The notes under the pieces: generated by a model
Seen by the model: only the letters and a program-made list of their open reading frames with translations
Told to the model about the DNA's origin: nothing
Databases searched by the model: none
In this document: positions 1 through 6,708 of the stretch, piece by piece
Layout: every line of letters starts with the position of its first letter
How positions within the stretch are numbered: position 1 is the first letter of the stretch
Assembly (NCBI GenBank): GCA_005772945.1
Contig: SXIE01000259.1
Location: 1-8,021, forward strand
Direction of reading: 5' to 3'
Source: Pseudomonadota bacterium
GTDB lineage: Bacteria; Myxococcota; UBA9042; PHBI01
DNA length: 8,021 bases
Made by a program: the position numbers and the translations under genes

Positions 1-1937
1 GCCGCCAGGCTGCCCGCCAGCGCGGTCGGCGCCTCGCGGCGAAAGGCGGCGACGTAGCGACGCCGCAGCGCGGTCAGCTCGACGGTCAGCGCCTTGGCAC
101 GCGCCGGCTGCTGGAAGACGAGGTTGTGCAGCTCGTGCGGGTCGCTCCGGAGATCGAAGAGCTCCTGGCGCGGCGGGTCGTCGGACTCCTTCGTCATGCG
201 CGTGCGCGGCATGACGTCGTCCTGAGCCGCATGCTGGATGAGCTTCCAATCGCCGCTGCAAAACGCCGACGCGAGGCGCCCGTCCGCATAGATCGGGCGT
301 GCGGCGGGCTCGGCGCCCTCGAGCGCGGGGCGCAGCGTCGTCCCCTCCATCGCGCGATCGGGCGGCAGCCCGAGAAGGTCGAGCACGGTCGGCGCCAGAT
401 CCGCGTGCGAGACGGGCGTCTTGACGACGTGCCCGTTCGCGATGCGCCCCGGCAAGGTCAGCGACAGCGGCACCCGAAGCTCGTCGTCGTAGACCGTCAG
501 GCTGTGGTTATAGGCGCAGGGCTGGCCGACGATCGCCGAGTGGCACGCGTGCGCCGGGTTCATGACCTCGCCGTGATCGGCCGTCACGATGATGACCGTG
601 TCGTCCGCGAGGCCGAGCTCGGCCAGCTTCGCGAAGACGGGCCCGAGGTTCTGGTCGACCCACATGAGCTCGCCGAGGTAGGTGCGCGGCAGGAACTGCC
701 CGAGCATCTTGCCGCCCGGTAGCGCGAGCGCCTTCGCGAGGACGTCTTCGGGCGGCTTGTAGGGCGTGTGCGGCGCCGTGTAGTTGAGCATCATGAACCA
801 CCGTTCATCCTGATGGCGCTCGAACCAGGCGGTCGCCTCGGCGGTCGTGGCGGGCGCATCGCCAGGGACAGCGCGGTGATCGATGGCGCGTGGGAAGCCG
901 TGATCGATGCCGTAGATGAGGTTGCCCCAGAGGAAGAAATTGTTGCCGAGGTGGACGACGCGCCAGCCGGCTTCGTCGAGGAGGCGCGTCACCAACGGCG
1001 GCTTGGCGGCGTAGAATTTGTCGAGGCGCCCCGCAGCAAAGGCCCAGCTGTGCGAGTGGAAGCCGCCGATCGACGGGTGCACCGAGGCGAGCATCGCGGT
1101 CGTCGAGGTGCGCGTCTGGTTCGCCATCGTGTAGGCGTCGGTGAAGCTCGTACCCTGGGCGATGACGGCGTCGAGGTTCGGGGTGAAGACGGCGTCGCCG
1201 ACCGAGAAGCTGCGGCTCGGACCGAGCGCGTCGGTGCGCAGAGCGTCGATGACGATCCAGAGGACGTTCGTGTCGCGCGGGCCGGCGGGCCCGGCGTCGC
1301 GGCCGGTGATGACGGGCTCGACCCAGGCGACTTGGGCGCGCGGGGTATCGGACGCGAAGGCGATCGTCACGCGGGCGGGGAGATCGGGCGCGAACGGCAG
1401 GTCGATGCTCACGGCCCGGAAGCGGTCGCCTTCGGCTTTCGGCGTGCGGGTCGGGAGGTCGAGCGTTTGCTCGAAGACGCCGAGCGCGTCCTCGCCGCGG
1501 ATGCGCACGGTCAGCTTGCGCGGGACGTCGCCGCAGTGAAGGACGTGGTAGGCGAACTCGAGGCGCGGCTCGGTGCCGGGCGTCACGTCGAAGGTGAGCG
1601 CGCGCGGCACGTCGAGGAGGAACGCGTCGCGCATGTCGACGCGCGCGGCCGGCTTGCCCGCGAGCGTGATGCGCTGATGGCGGCGCGCGAGGTGCTTCGG
1701 CAGCGGCGAGTACGGGTTGCGGAACGGGGACTCGATGCTGCGCTCGAGGCAGAGATCGCGCCGGTCGTTCTCGGGAAACGCTGGCACCGCCTCGGCGTTG
1801 GCGAGCTCGGCGATGAGGTGGTGCGTGATGTGGCGAAGGCCGTAACGGGGCCCGGCGCGGGGCGGCGCGGCATGGGCCGAGGGCCCCAGCGTGACCAGCG
1901 CGGTGGCGAGAAGGGCGATCGTGGCGGCGTGGATCAC
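1..1937 (-). CDS. Secreted sulfatase/alkaline-phosphatase-superfamily enzyme, 3' end cut by window edge
   Basis: My own reading of the minus strand from the GTG at 1937 gives 645 codons without a stop, running off base 1. The GTG start overlaps the TGA of the upstream gene (GTGA) and is followed by a signal peptide-like stretch: hydrophobic residues 5-19, then AHA before A24. Residues about 30-215 look like a beta-rich N-terminal domain. The catalytic domain starts near 222 (DTNVLWIVIDALRTD). Seen in it: metal-ligand candidate D231; T275 in NQTRTSTTAML at the nucleophile position; H390 in TAPHTPY; D454-H455 in TADHGE; H478 before the DDELRVPL segment; and the family's late YADGRLASAF and FDLRSDPHELHNL motifs. 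Because the nucleophile position is Thr, not Cys/Ser, and the usual following Arg is absent, formylglycine-dependent arylsulfatase activity is unlikely; a phosphotransferase or phosphodiesterase is possible. It would act in the periplasm or outside the cell. The substrate is unknown. The reading ends in a sulfatase C-terminal region, so little is probably missing. Confidence 0.93.
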   Translation of the reverse strand, partial: MIHAATIALLATALVTLGPSAHAAPPRAGPRYGLRHITHHLIAELANAEAVPAFPENDRRDLCLERSIESPFRNPYSPLPKHLARRHQRITLAGKPAARVDMRDAFLLDVPRALTFDVTPGTEPRLEFAYHVLHCGDVPRKLTVRIRGEDALGVFEQTLDLPTRTPKAEGDRFRAVSIDLPFAPDLPARVTIAFASDTPRAQVAWVEPVITGRDAGPAGPRDTNVLWIVIDALRTDALGPSRSFSVGDAVFTPNLDAVIAQGTSFTDAYTMANQTRTSTTAMLASVHPSIGGFHSHSWAFAAGRLDKFYAAKPPLVTRLLDEAGWRVVHLGNNFFLWGNLIYGIDHGFPRAIDHRAVPGDAPATTAEATAWFERHQDERWFMMLNYTAPHTPYKPPEDVLAKALALPGGKMLGQFLPRTYLGELMWVDQNLGPVFAKLAELGLADDTVIIVTADHGEVMNPAHACHSAIVGQPCAYNHSLTVYDDELRVPLSLTLPGRIANGHVVKTPVSHADLAPTVLDLLGLPPDRAMEGTTLRPALEGAEPAARPIYADGRLASAFCSGDWKLIQHAAQDDVMPRTRMTKESDDPPRQELFDLRSDPHELHNLVFQQPARAKALTVELTALRRRYVAAFRREAPTALAGSLA

Positions 1938-4183
1938 GGCGTACCGGCCTTGGTCTCGCCGCTCGGCGCCGCTCTCGCGAAAGGCTTAGGAACGACGAAG
2001 GCCCCGAGGCGCTCGCTGTTCGGGTCGCGCAGCATCCAGGCGTAGAGCTCGGCCCTCATGGCTGCGAGGCGCTCGGGCTCGGCCGCGGAGAGGTCATGCC
2101 AGTCGCCCGGATCGGCCAGCGGATTGGTCAACTCGAAGCGGACACCCTCGCGCGTCGGCAGGTAGAGGAGCTTGCGATCGCCCGCGAGGAGCATGCGATG
2201 CTTGGCCATGACGGAGGCCGGCTGGTACTTCGCGTCGAGGTAGATCTGCCAGCTCTTGGGATCGAACGTGAAGCCGCCGAAGCCCTCGGAGACCACGATG
2301 CGCTTGCCGTCGAGGCGGCGCGTCTCGGGCGGGAAGAACCAGAGATCGATCTCGCTGAAGATCGGCCGCGCCTTGTAGGTATCGGGGTGCGCCGCGATCG
2401 TCGCGAGGTCGATGCCGGCGATCGTCTCGGGCGGCGCGGTCGAACGAACGCCGGTGCGCGCGAAGACGGTCGGACCGATATCGGCGAGCGTCACCGGGAA
2501 ATCGAAGCGCTGCCCGCGCGCCTCATTACCGGGGTAATCGATGGCGAGCGGGACCTCGAGCGTCTCGCGCCCGTAGAAGTGGTCGCCGTGGCCCATACCG
2601 AGCTCGTCCTCGTAGAGGTTCTCGCCGTGATCGGCCGTCAGGATGACGAGCGTATTGGCGAGGAGGCCCTGGCGCTCGAGCGTGCCGAGGACCTCGCCGA
2701 TCGCCGCATCCGAGGCCGACACGGCGCCCTGGTAGAGCTGCTTGATGTGGCGCCTTTCGGCGTCGAATTCGGGGCCATCGAGGACCTGGCCGAAGGACTC
2801 CTTGAGGTAGCGCGAGCGGCCCGTGTAGTCGGGATCGACAAAGGCCTGACCGTGCGGCGCCGGGGCCGCGAACGGGAAGTGGCCGGCCGAGAAGAAGACG
2901 ACGAGCGCGAACGGTTGGTCGGGGGCGCCGGTCGGGTCGGCGAGCCAGGCAAGCGCGTCGCGGGCGGGCCAGGCGGACTCCGCGAGGCGCTCGAAGGCGG
3001 CGAGCTCGGGGTGGGTGCGGCCGCCGAAGACATCGATCATATAGGGGAAGAGGTGCGGGTGGATCTTGAGGCCGCCGAGCGCGACGTTCGAGGCGAGCGT
3101 GAAGGTCGGGGTGCCGACGGTCTGGAAGCCGAAGTCGGCGCGCCCGAAGACGTCGCCCGCGAAGTCCGAGAAGACAGCCGTGCGGTAGCCGGCGGCGCCG
3201 AGGAGCTCGGGGACGCCGTGCGCGAAGGCGCGTCCCTTGGGCGGCAGCGGGAACATGTGGCGGATCCCGTGGTCGTGCGGGTACTGGCCGGTGAGCATCG
3301 AGGCCCAGGAGGGGTACGTGCGCGGGACGGTCGGGATGGCGCGCGTGAAGAGCGTCCCGCGGCGCGCGAAGGCGGCGAGGTTCGGAATGGGCGACGGGGT
3401 GTCGGCGAGGAGATCGGCGCGCAGCGAGTCGACCGCGAGGATGACGACGTTGGGGCGAGCGGGGTCGGTGGAGCCGATGCCGCGCAGATCGGGCGGCGCG
3501 CGGAGGGCGGCGAACGCGATGCCAAGGACGAGCCCGACGGCCGCGAGGACGAGGGCCGCGCGGGGTGAGAGGGGCCGGCGCGCGAGCAGAATGGCGCCGA
3601 GCGCGAGGGCGGCGAGCAGAAAGAGGAACGGCAGAAAGGCGGCGAGCCAGCTCGGGAGGAGGTCGACGGCGATCGCAAAGAGCGCGGCGAGGTAGAGCGA
3701 TTGGCTCGTCTGCGGCGCGTAGACCGCGGGGTAGTGGGCGATGGAGGCGATGACGAACGCGCTGTGAATCGCGAGCACGAGGAGGAGCGCGAGTGGGAGG
3801 TGCCGCCGCCAGCGAAAGGGCCGGCGACGGACGGCGCGCGCGAGCTCGAGGAGGAAGTGAACGAAGAGGCCGACGGCCGCGCCGATCGCGGCGTAGAGCG
3901 CGAGCAGGCCGAGCTGTTGCGCCGTGATCTGGTCGTCGAAGAGCGCGAAGATCCGATCGGTGATCGCGGGGTCTTCCATCCCCATGTACTCGGCCGTGCG
4001 ATGCGCGAGGAGGCAGAGCGCGAAGAGGCCGACGTAGGCGAGGGCACCGGGCAGCGCGCCGGCGAAGAGGGCGCGCGCGGCGATCCTCAGGGCACGTGCT
4101 GGAGCGAAGCGAGAGCACGGCGTCGGAGGCGGAGCCTCCGGAGCACGTGGCTTCGGGGAAACGTCGGGCGTCGCCGCGTCCAT
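1934..4183 (-). CDS. Membrane-anchored sulfatase/phosphotransferase-superfamily protein, LtaS-like layout
   Basis: This 749-aa protein has a proline-rich cytoplasmic tail (1-30), hydrophobic segments at about 37-60, 91-113, 129-149, 163-200 (one or two helices) and 208-227, then a large sulfatase-superfamily domain from about 243, presumably periplasmic. Catalytic features seen: D252 in AVDSLRADLL; T289 in PRTYPSWASMLTGQYPHDHG at the nucleophile position; H435 in FSAGHFPF; D518-H519 in TADHGEN; and H535 in GHGDHFYGRETLEVPL. Five helices plus an external domain with a Thr nucleophile is the layout of lipoteichoic acid synthases and phosphoethanolamine transferases, so transfer of a phospho-group to an envelope lipid or glycan is more plausible than sulfate-ester cleavage. 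A Thr-containing hydrolase cannot be excluded. The ATG at 4183 is the furthest upstream start, because an in-frame TGA lies at 4192-4190; no clear ribosome-binding site precedes it. Its TGA overlaps the GTG of the next enzyme, so the two are probably made together. Codons 12-31 are unusual (see the repeat). Confidence 0.93.
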   Translation of the reverse strand: MDAATPDVSPKPRAPEAPPPTPCSRFAPARALRIAARALFAGALPGALAYVGLFALCLLAHRTAEYMGMEDPAITDRIFALFDDQITAQQLGLLALYAAIGAAVGLFVHFLLELARAVRRRPFRWRRHLPLALLLVLAIHSAFVIASIAHYPAVYAPQTSQSLYLAALFAIAVDLLPSWLAAFLPFLFLLAALALGAILLARRPLSPRAALVLAAVGLVLGIAFAALRAPPDLRGIGSTDPARPNVVILAVDSLRADLLADTPSPIPNLAAFARRGTLFTRAIPTVPRTYPSWASMLTGQYPHDHGIRHMFPLPPKGRAFAHGVPELLGAAGYRTAVFSDFAGDVFGRADFGFQTVGTPTFTLASNVALGGLKIHPHLFPYMIDVFGGRTHPELAAFERLAESAWPARDALAWLADPTGAPDQPFALVVFFSAGHFPFAAPAPHGQAFVDPDYTGRSRYLKESFGQVLDGPEFDAERRHIKQLYQGAVSASDAAIGEVLGTLERQGLLANTLVILTADHGENLYEDELGMGHGDHFYGRETLEVPLAIDYPGNEARGQRFDFPVTLADIGPTVFARTGVRSTAPPETIAGIDLATIAAHPDTYKARPIFSEIDLWFFPPETRRLDGKRIVVSEGFGGFTFDPKSWQIYLDAKYQPASVMAKHRMLLAGDRKLLYLPTREGVRFELTNPLADPGDWHDLSAAEPERLAAMRAELYAWMLRDPNSERLGAFVVPKPFARAAPSGETKAGTP
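4093..4149. repeat. 57-base palindromic (REP-like) element inside the start of a gene
   Basis: On the plus strand, CACGTGCT (4093-4100) and AGCACGTG (4142-4149) are perfect 8-base inverted repeats. Between them are a 7-base-stem hairpin, CGGAGGC-GGA-GCCTCCG (4124-4140), and the mirror-symmetric GAGCGAAGCGAG (4102-4113), which contains GCGAAGC, a known very stable DNA mini-hairpin. A second AGCAC (4114-4118) can pair with GTGCT (4096-4100), giving an alternative fold. The element spans a multiple of three bases and forms codons 12-31 of the membrane enzyme gene. In the 19 codons 12-30, 10 end in A or T, against 1 of the 24 codons that follow, so the stretch looks inserted. Whether it is repeated in the genome cannot be seen from this window. 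Confidence 0.6.
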
Positions 4184-4241
4184 CGGGGCTCACAGAGGGG
4201 TCGTTGGCGGCGCGAAACGCCGTGCGGCGGTCATTCGCAGA

Positions 4242-4260
4242 AGCCTGGCGGTGCCAGGCT
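4242..4260 (-). terminator. Hairpin downstream of the five-gene cluster, possible terminator
   Basis: In the 115-base gap between the 173-aa gene (stop at 4299) and the membrane enzyme (start at 4183), AGCCTGGC (4242-4249) and GCCAGGCT (4253-4260) form a perfect 8-base stem with a 3-base loop. It begins about 39 bases after the stop codon. On the minus strand only TTCT follows the stem, with no real U-tract, so intrinsic termination may be weak; it could also be an mRNA-stabilising stem. A smaller CGGCG/CGCCG stem with a 5-base loop lies at 4208-4222. No convincing -35/-10 promoter was recognised in the gap, although a promoter for the downstream pair would be expected here. Confidence 0.45.
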
Positions 4261-4298
4261 GCTCAAGGTGCGCATTCAAGCACGGGGCGCGGTGGGCG

Positions 4299-4820
4299 TC
4301 ACGATGGTTGTTGCGGGTCCGCCTGCGTGAGGATGGCGCGCGCGATCGCGGCGAGTTCGGTGTAGGCCGCGGCGGTCGCGGGGATGGCGGCACGGACGAC
4401 GAGACGCCGCGCATGCTGGGCGGTGAGAACGCCGTCGTCGCGAACGGTGAGCGCGAGCACGAGGTCGGCGCCGAGCTCGGCCGCGAGGCACGACCAGCGC
4501 ACCGCGCCGCGGGCGGGGCGGAGCTCGAAGAGGTGCATGGCGACCTCCCCGGCGCGGGGGAAGGTGGCCGCGGAAAATCGTTGGTGTGCGTTGTATCGGG
4601 CGACCGCGCCGGCCATGCCAGGAACGCCGGCCCTCTCGACTTGCTGCGCGGCGTCGGGTGGCATCGGCTCAGGGCCGGGGTCGAAGCGCCAACCGCCGGC
4701 GGCAGCCCAGGCGGCGAGCGCGGCGCGGCGCTTGGCCTCGAGCTGGCGCGCGAGGTAGACGGCGCCCGCGAGGATGAGGAAGAGGGCGATGGCGAGAAAC
4801 CAGGCGAGGGGGCTCGTCAT
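4299..4820 (-). CDS. Single-pass membrane protein of unknown function
   Basis: This 173-aa protein begins MTSPLAWFLAIALFLILAGA, so residues 5-24 form a membrane helix at the extreme N-terminus. A short basic, Ala/Leu/Arg-rich helical stretch (25-40) follows, then GGWRFDPGPEP (42-52) and a compact soluble part (about 60-165). The soluble part has strand-like segments (VAMHLFELRP, DLVLALTVRDDG) and a helical end. The pattern of helix, basic helix, then an aromatic 'GWRFDP' step recalls small membrane-anchored proteins of unknown function, but I do not recognise the family. The ATG at 4820 overlaps the TGA of the metalloprotease gene (ATGA). The same frame is open far upstream, but that part is Arg/Pro-rich and antilogous to the protease, so this start is preferred. 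No good Shine-Dalgarno sequence is visible, which fits coupling to the protease. A partner role for the protease is possible but unproven. Confidence 0.82.
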   Translation of the reverse strand: MTSPLAWFLAIALFLILAGAVYLARQLEAKRRAALAAWAAAGGWRFDPGPEPMPPDAAQQVERAGVPGMAGAVARYNAHQRFSAATFPRAGEVAMHLFELRPARGAVRWSCLAAELGADLVLALTVRDDGVLTAQHARRLVVRAAIPATAAAYTELAAIARAILTQADPQQPS

Positions 4821-5443
4821 CGGAGGGTCCCGTCTTTCAGGAAGCGCTTGGCCGAGGCGCGGATGATGGCCTGCTCGCGGGCGGTGAAGCCGCGCTCCTC
4901 GGGCGGGGGCGCGGTGCGCGGCGTCTTGTTCATGACGCTGGCGGGATCGGTCGAATGCGGCAAACCGAAGAAGTGGCCGAGCTCGTGGCCGAGCACGTGC
5001 GGGGGTGAGATCCGCGACACGACGACCCAGCGGCGCTGGCGATCGGCGCGGTCGCGCCAGTGAACGCCGCGGATCTGGCGCGGCTCGGCTTTCGGGGCGT
5101 CGACGTCCCAGAGCTGGTCCACGAAGAACGCGGTGACCACGCCGCGCGCGAAGCGGGCGCGGCCGAGGGCGTCGCGCTGGGCGCGCGTCGCGATGACCGA
5201 TTCGGCGGCCGTGAGTGGCTCGACGGCGCTCAGCTCGAAGGTGAGGCCGGCGGGCGCGAAGAGGAGGTTGGCGCCGGCGAGCTCGCTGGTGATGAACGCG
5301 GTTGGATCGTCGCCGGCATTGCTTGCAGCGACGTGCAAATGAATGCGCACGCAGGTGAGGTCGGCGGCGCACGGCGGGAACGCGTCGGGAGACGGGAGCG
5401 TCGCGAGCGGCCCGACGAGCGCTCCGAGCGCAGCCAGGATCAC
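4817..5443 (-). CDS. Small metzincin-type zinc metalloprotease
   Basis: The 208-aa product contains HELGHFFGLPH (153-163), matching HExxHxxGxxH: H153, H157 and H163 would bind zinc and E154 is the general base. SVMNK follows, with M171 as the likely Met-turn, so this is a metzincin. Earlier segments (CVRIHLHVA at 31-39; ELAGANLLFAPAGLTFEL at 54-71) resemble the N-terminal strand and helix of matrixin- or pappalysin-like secreted proteases; I cannot assign the family more finely. The N-terminus ILAALGALVGPLATLPSP is hydrophobic and could be a weak signal peptide, although it lacks a positive n-region. Cys25 and Cys31 are the only cysteines and could pair if exported. The GTG start at 5443 overlaps the upstream TGA (GTGA) and has GGAG six bases upstream. 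The frame stays open to 5686, but that extension is Arg-rich and lies over the neighbouring gene, so it was rejected. No propeptide or cysteine switch is evident. Substrate unknown. Confidence 0.9.
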   Translation of the reverse strand: MILAALGALVGPLATLPSPDAFPPCAADLTCVRIHLHVAASNAGDDPTAFITSELAGANLLFAPAGLTFELSAVEPLTAAESVIATRAQRDALGRARFARGVVTAFFVDQLWDVDAPKAEPRQIRGVHWRDRADRQRRWVVVSRISPPHVLGHELGHFFGLPHSTDPASVMNKTPRTAPPPEERGFTAREQAIIRASAKRFLKDGTLR

Positions 5444-6708
5444 GTTGGGCTCCGGGCCGGCGCCACGGCGAGCAGCACATGGAGCGAGGCGTCGATGCGC
5501 CCGCGGATGTCCGTTTGGATCGTCCCGCCAAAGGCCGCACCGCGGACGGTGAGCGTGCCGACGCCGGCGGAATCCGCCTCGGTCACCGTGACCTCGACCC
5601 CGCGCAGGGCGCGTCCGACGGAGTCGGCGCGCGGCGGGAGTCCGTCCTGCATCGTCGCGTACCCGAGCGCGCCGGGCGGCGCCCACGCACGCAGGATCGG
5701 CAGCCCGAGCGCCATCAGCTCGGCCAGGCGCGGGTCGAGGCTGGTCGTGATGAGCGCCTCGGGGCCATGGATGTGCGCGCGCTCGAGGTGTCCCTGCAGG
5801 CCGGTGACGGCGCGCGTGAGCGCATGGTCGGGCGTGAGGCGCGTCGCGAGAAGCTCGGCCAGGCCACCGAGCGTCCCGCCGAGCACCTCCGCGGCCGCGC
5901 CGCGCGACGAGCGCGCGCTGGGCTCGGGGGATTTGGCGACGGCGAGTTCGACGAGCAACGGCAGTTCCGGGAACGCATGCGAAATGCTTTGTGTGCGTAT
6001 CAATTCGGCGCGCGCCGCAGTCGAGCGCTCACCGCCGAAAACGATCGTCGCGCCCGCGGCCACGGGGAGGAGCAGCGCCGCGACCGGCCAGCTCGGGTCG
6101 TCCGCCGAGACGGGCGCCAAGACCCGCGCAGGCGCGCGCAGGCGCAGGCGATCCTGCAGACCCGCGAGTCCGGCGAGCAGCTGCGTGTGCGTCACCGCGA
6201 GGCCCGCGCGCGCGAACGCGACGGCCGTCGACGCGACAGGCGGCGCCACCGTGGCGGGCGCCTCGGCGTCGAAATCGAGGAGCCCGGGCGGGATCGGCCC
6301 GGTGAAATCCGTCACATAGAACCGCGACGGCATCTCGGCGCCCGAGGTCAGAAGGCGCGCGAGCGCCGCGGTATCCACGACCGCGGCATCGACGACGCCC
6401 GCCGCGCCGGCGTCCGCACATACGACGAGCCCCGCGCGCCACGCACCGAAGGCAGCCGCGAGCCATGTCTTGTCGAGCGGCACGAGCACCGCGACGCGCG
6501 CCCCGGGCGCGAGTCCGTCACGCAGAAAAAGGTCCGCGACCCGGCTCGCCTCGCGGGCCAAGGCCTCGTACGAAAGGCCCCCGCACACCTCGCGTGAACC
6601 GAACGCGTCGCGCGCGGACGTCTCGAGGAGCTCCCACGCACTGGCGACCAGACGCGCCGGAATCGGCAGCTCGCCCGCGGACGCTTCGGCAAGAGACGGC
6701 GCGCTCAT
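5440..6708 (-). CDS. Degenerate acyl-CoA-synthetase-like (ANL superfamily) protein
   Basis: A 422-aa protein with the outline of a long-chain acyl-CoA synthetase. Residues 43-100 match the N-terminal region (LSYEALAREASRVADLFLRDGLAPGARVAVLVPLDKTWLAAAFGAWRAGL, in two parts). Residues 304-342 resemble the GG-x-L...SGGAPL-dpelaefm-ALGLPiL segment, and 360-390 resemble VGrAlrGVEVtV...GTLTVRG. Key catalytic motifs are missing. The ATP-binding P-loop (Y-T/S-SGTTG-x-PKG) is replaced by STAVAFARAGLAVTHTQLLA (160-179). The YGxTE motif is GYATMQ. The TGD motif is not recognisable, and the whole C-terminal domain with the catalytic lysine is absent (422 residues against roughly 500-650 in the family). 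It is therefore probably a pseudoenzyme that binds a lipid or partner, or a decayed gene kept in frame. The ATG at 6708 has GGAGG seven bases upstream and overlaps the preceding TGA. The longer frame from 6849 is only Gly/Arg-rich shadow. Confidence 0.85.
   Translation of the reverse strand: MSAPSLAEASAGELPIPARLVASAWELLETSARDAFGSREVCGGLSYEALAREASRVADLFLRDGLAPGARVAVLVPLDKTWLAAAFGAWRAGLVVCADAGAAGVVDAAVVDTAALARLLTSGAEMPSRFYVTDFTGPIPPGLLDFDAEAPATVAPPVASTAVAFARAGLAVTHTQLLAGLAGLQDRLRLRAPARVLAPVSADDPSWPVAALLLPVAAGATIVFGGERSTAARAELIRTQSISHAFPELPLLVELAVAKSPEPSARSSRGAAAEVLGGTLGGLAELLATRLTPDHALTRAVTGLQGHLERAHIHGPEALITTSLDPRLAELMALGLPILRAWAPPGALGYATMQDGLPPRADSVGRALRGVEVTVTEADSAGVGTLTVRGAAFGGTIQTDIRGRIDASLHVLLAVAPARSPT

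Noticed and set aside
768..2045. Long plus-strand open frame (425 codons) across the secreted enzyme gene
   Set aside because: It is Arg/Gly/Glu/Val-rich with no recognisable motif and lies antisense to a clear enzyme reading; long antisense frames are expected at this GC content.
2096..3568. Plus-strand open frame of 490 codons
   Set aside because: Composition is Arg/Glu/Gly repeats without domains, antisense to the membrane enzyme with intact catalytic motifs.
2526..4193. Minus-strand 555-codon frame overlapping the membrane enzyme
   Set aside because: Arg/Pro-rich shadow in another frame; the 749-aa reading has membrane helices and catalytic motifs.
4251..5063. Plus-strand open frame of 270 codons
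   Set aside because: Low-complexity Gly/Arg/Glu composition, antisense to two supported genes.
4299..5540. Extending the 173-aa gene upstream to a 413-aa protein
   Set aside because: The added 240 residues are Arg/Pro/Ala-rich and overlap the metzincin gene in another frame; a natural start with a membrane helix follows at 4820.
6120..6150. Short GCGCAGGC-like repetition
   Set aside because: A few imperfect copies coding for a normal Leu-Arg stretch in the ANL-like protein; not distinguishable from GC-rich chance.
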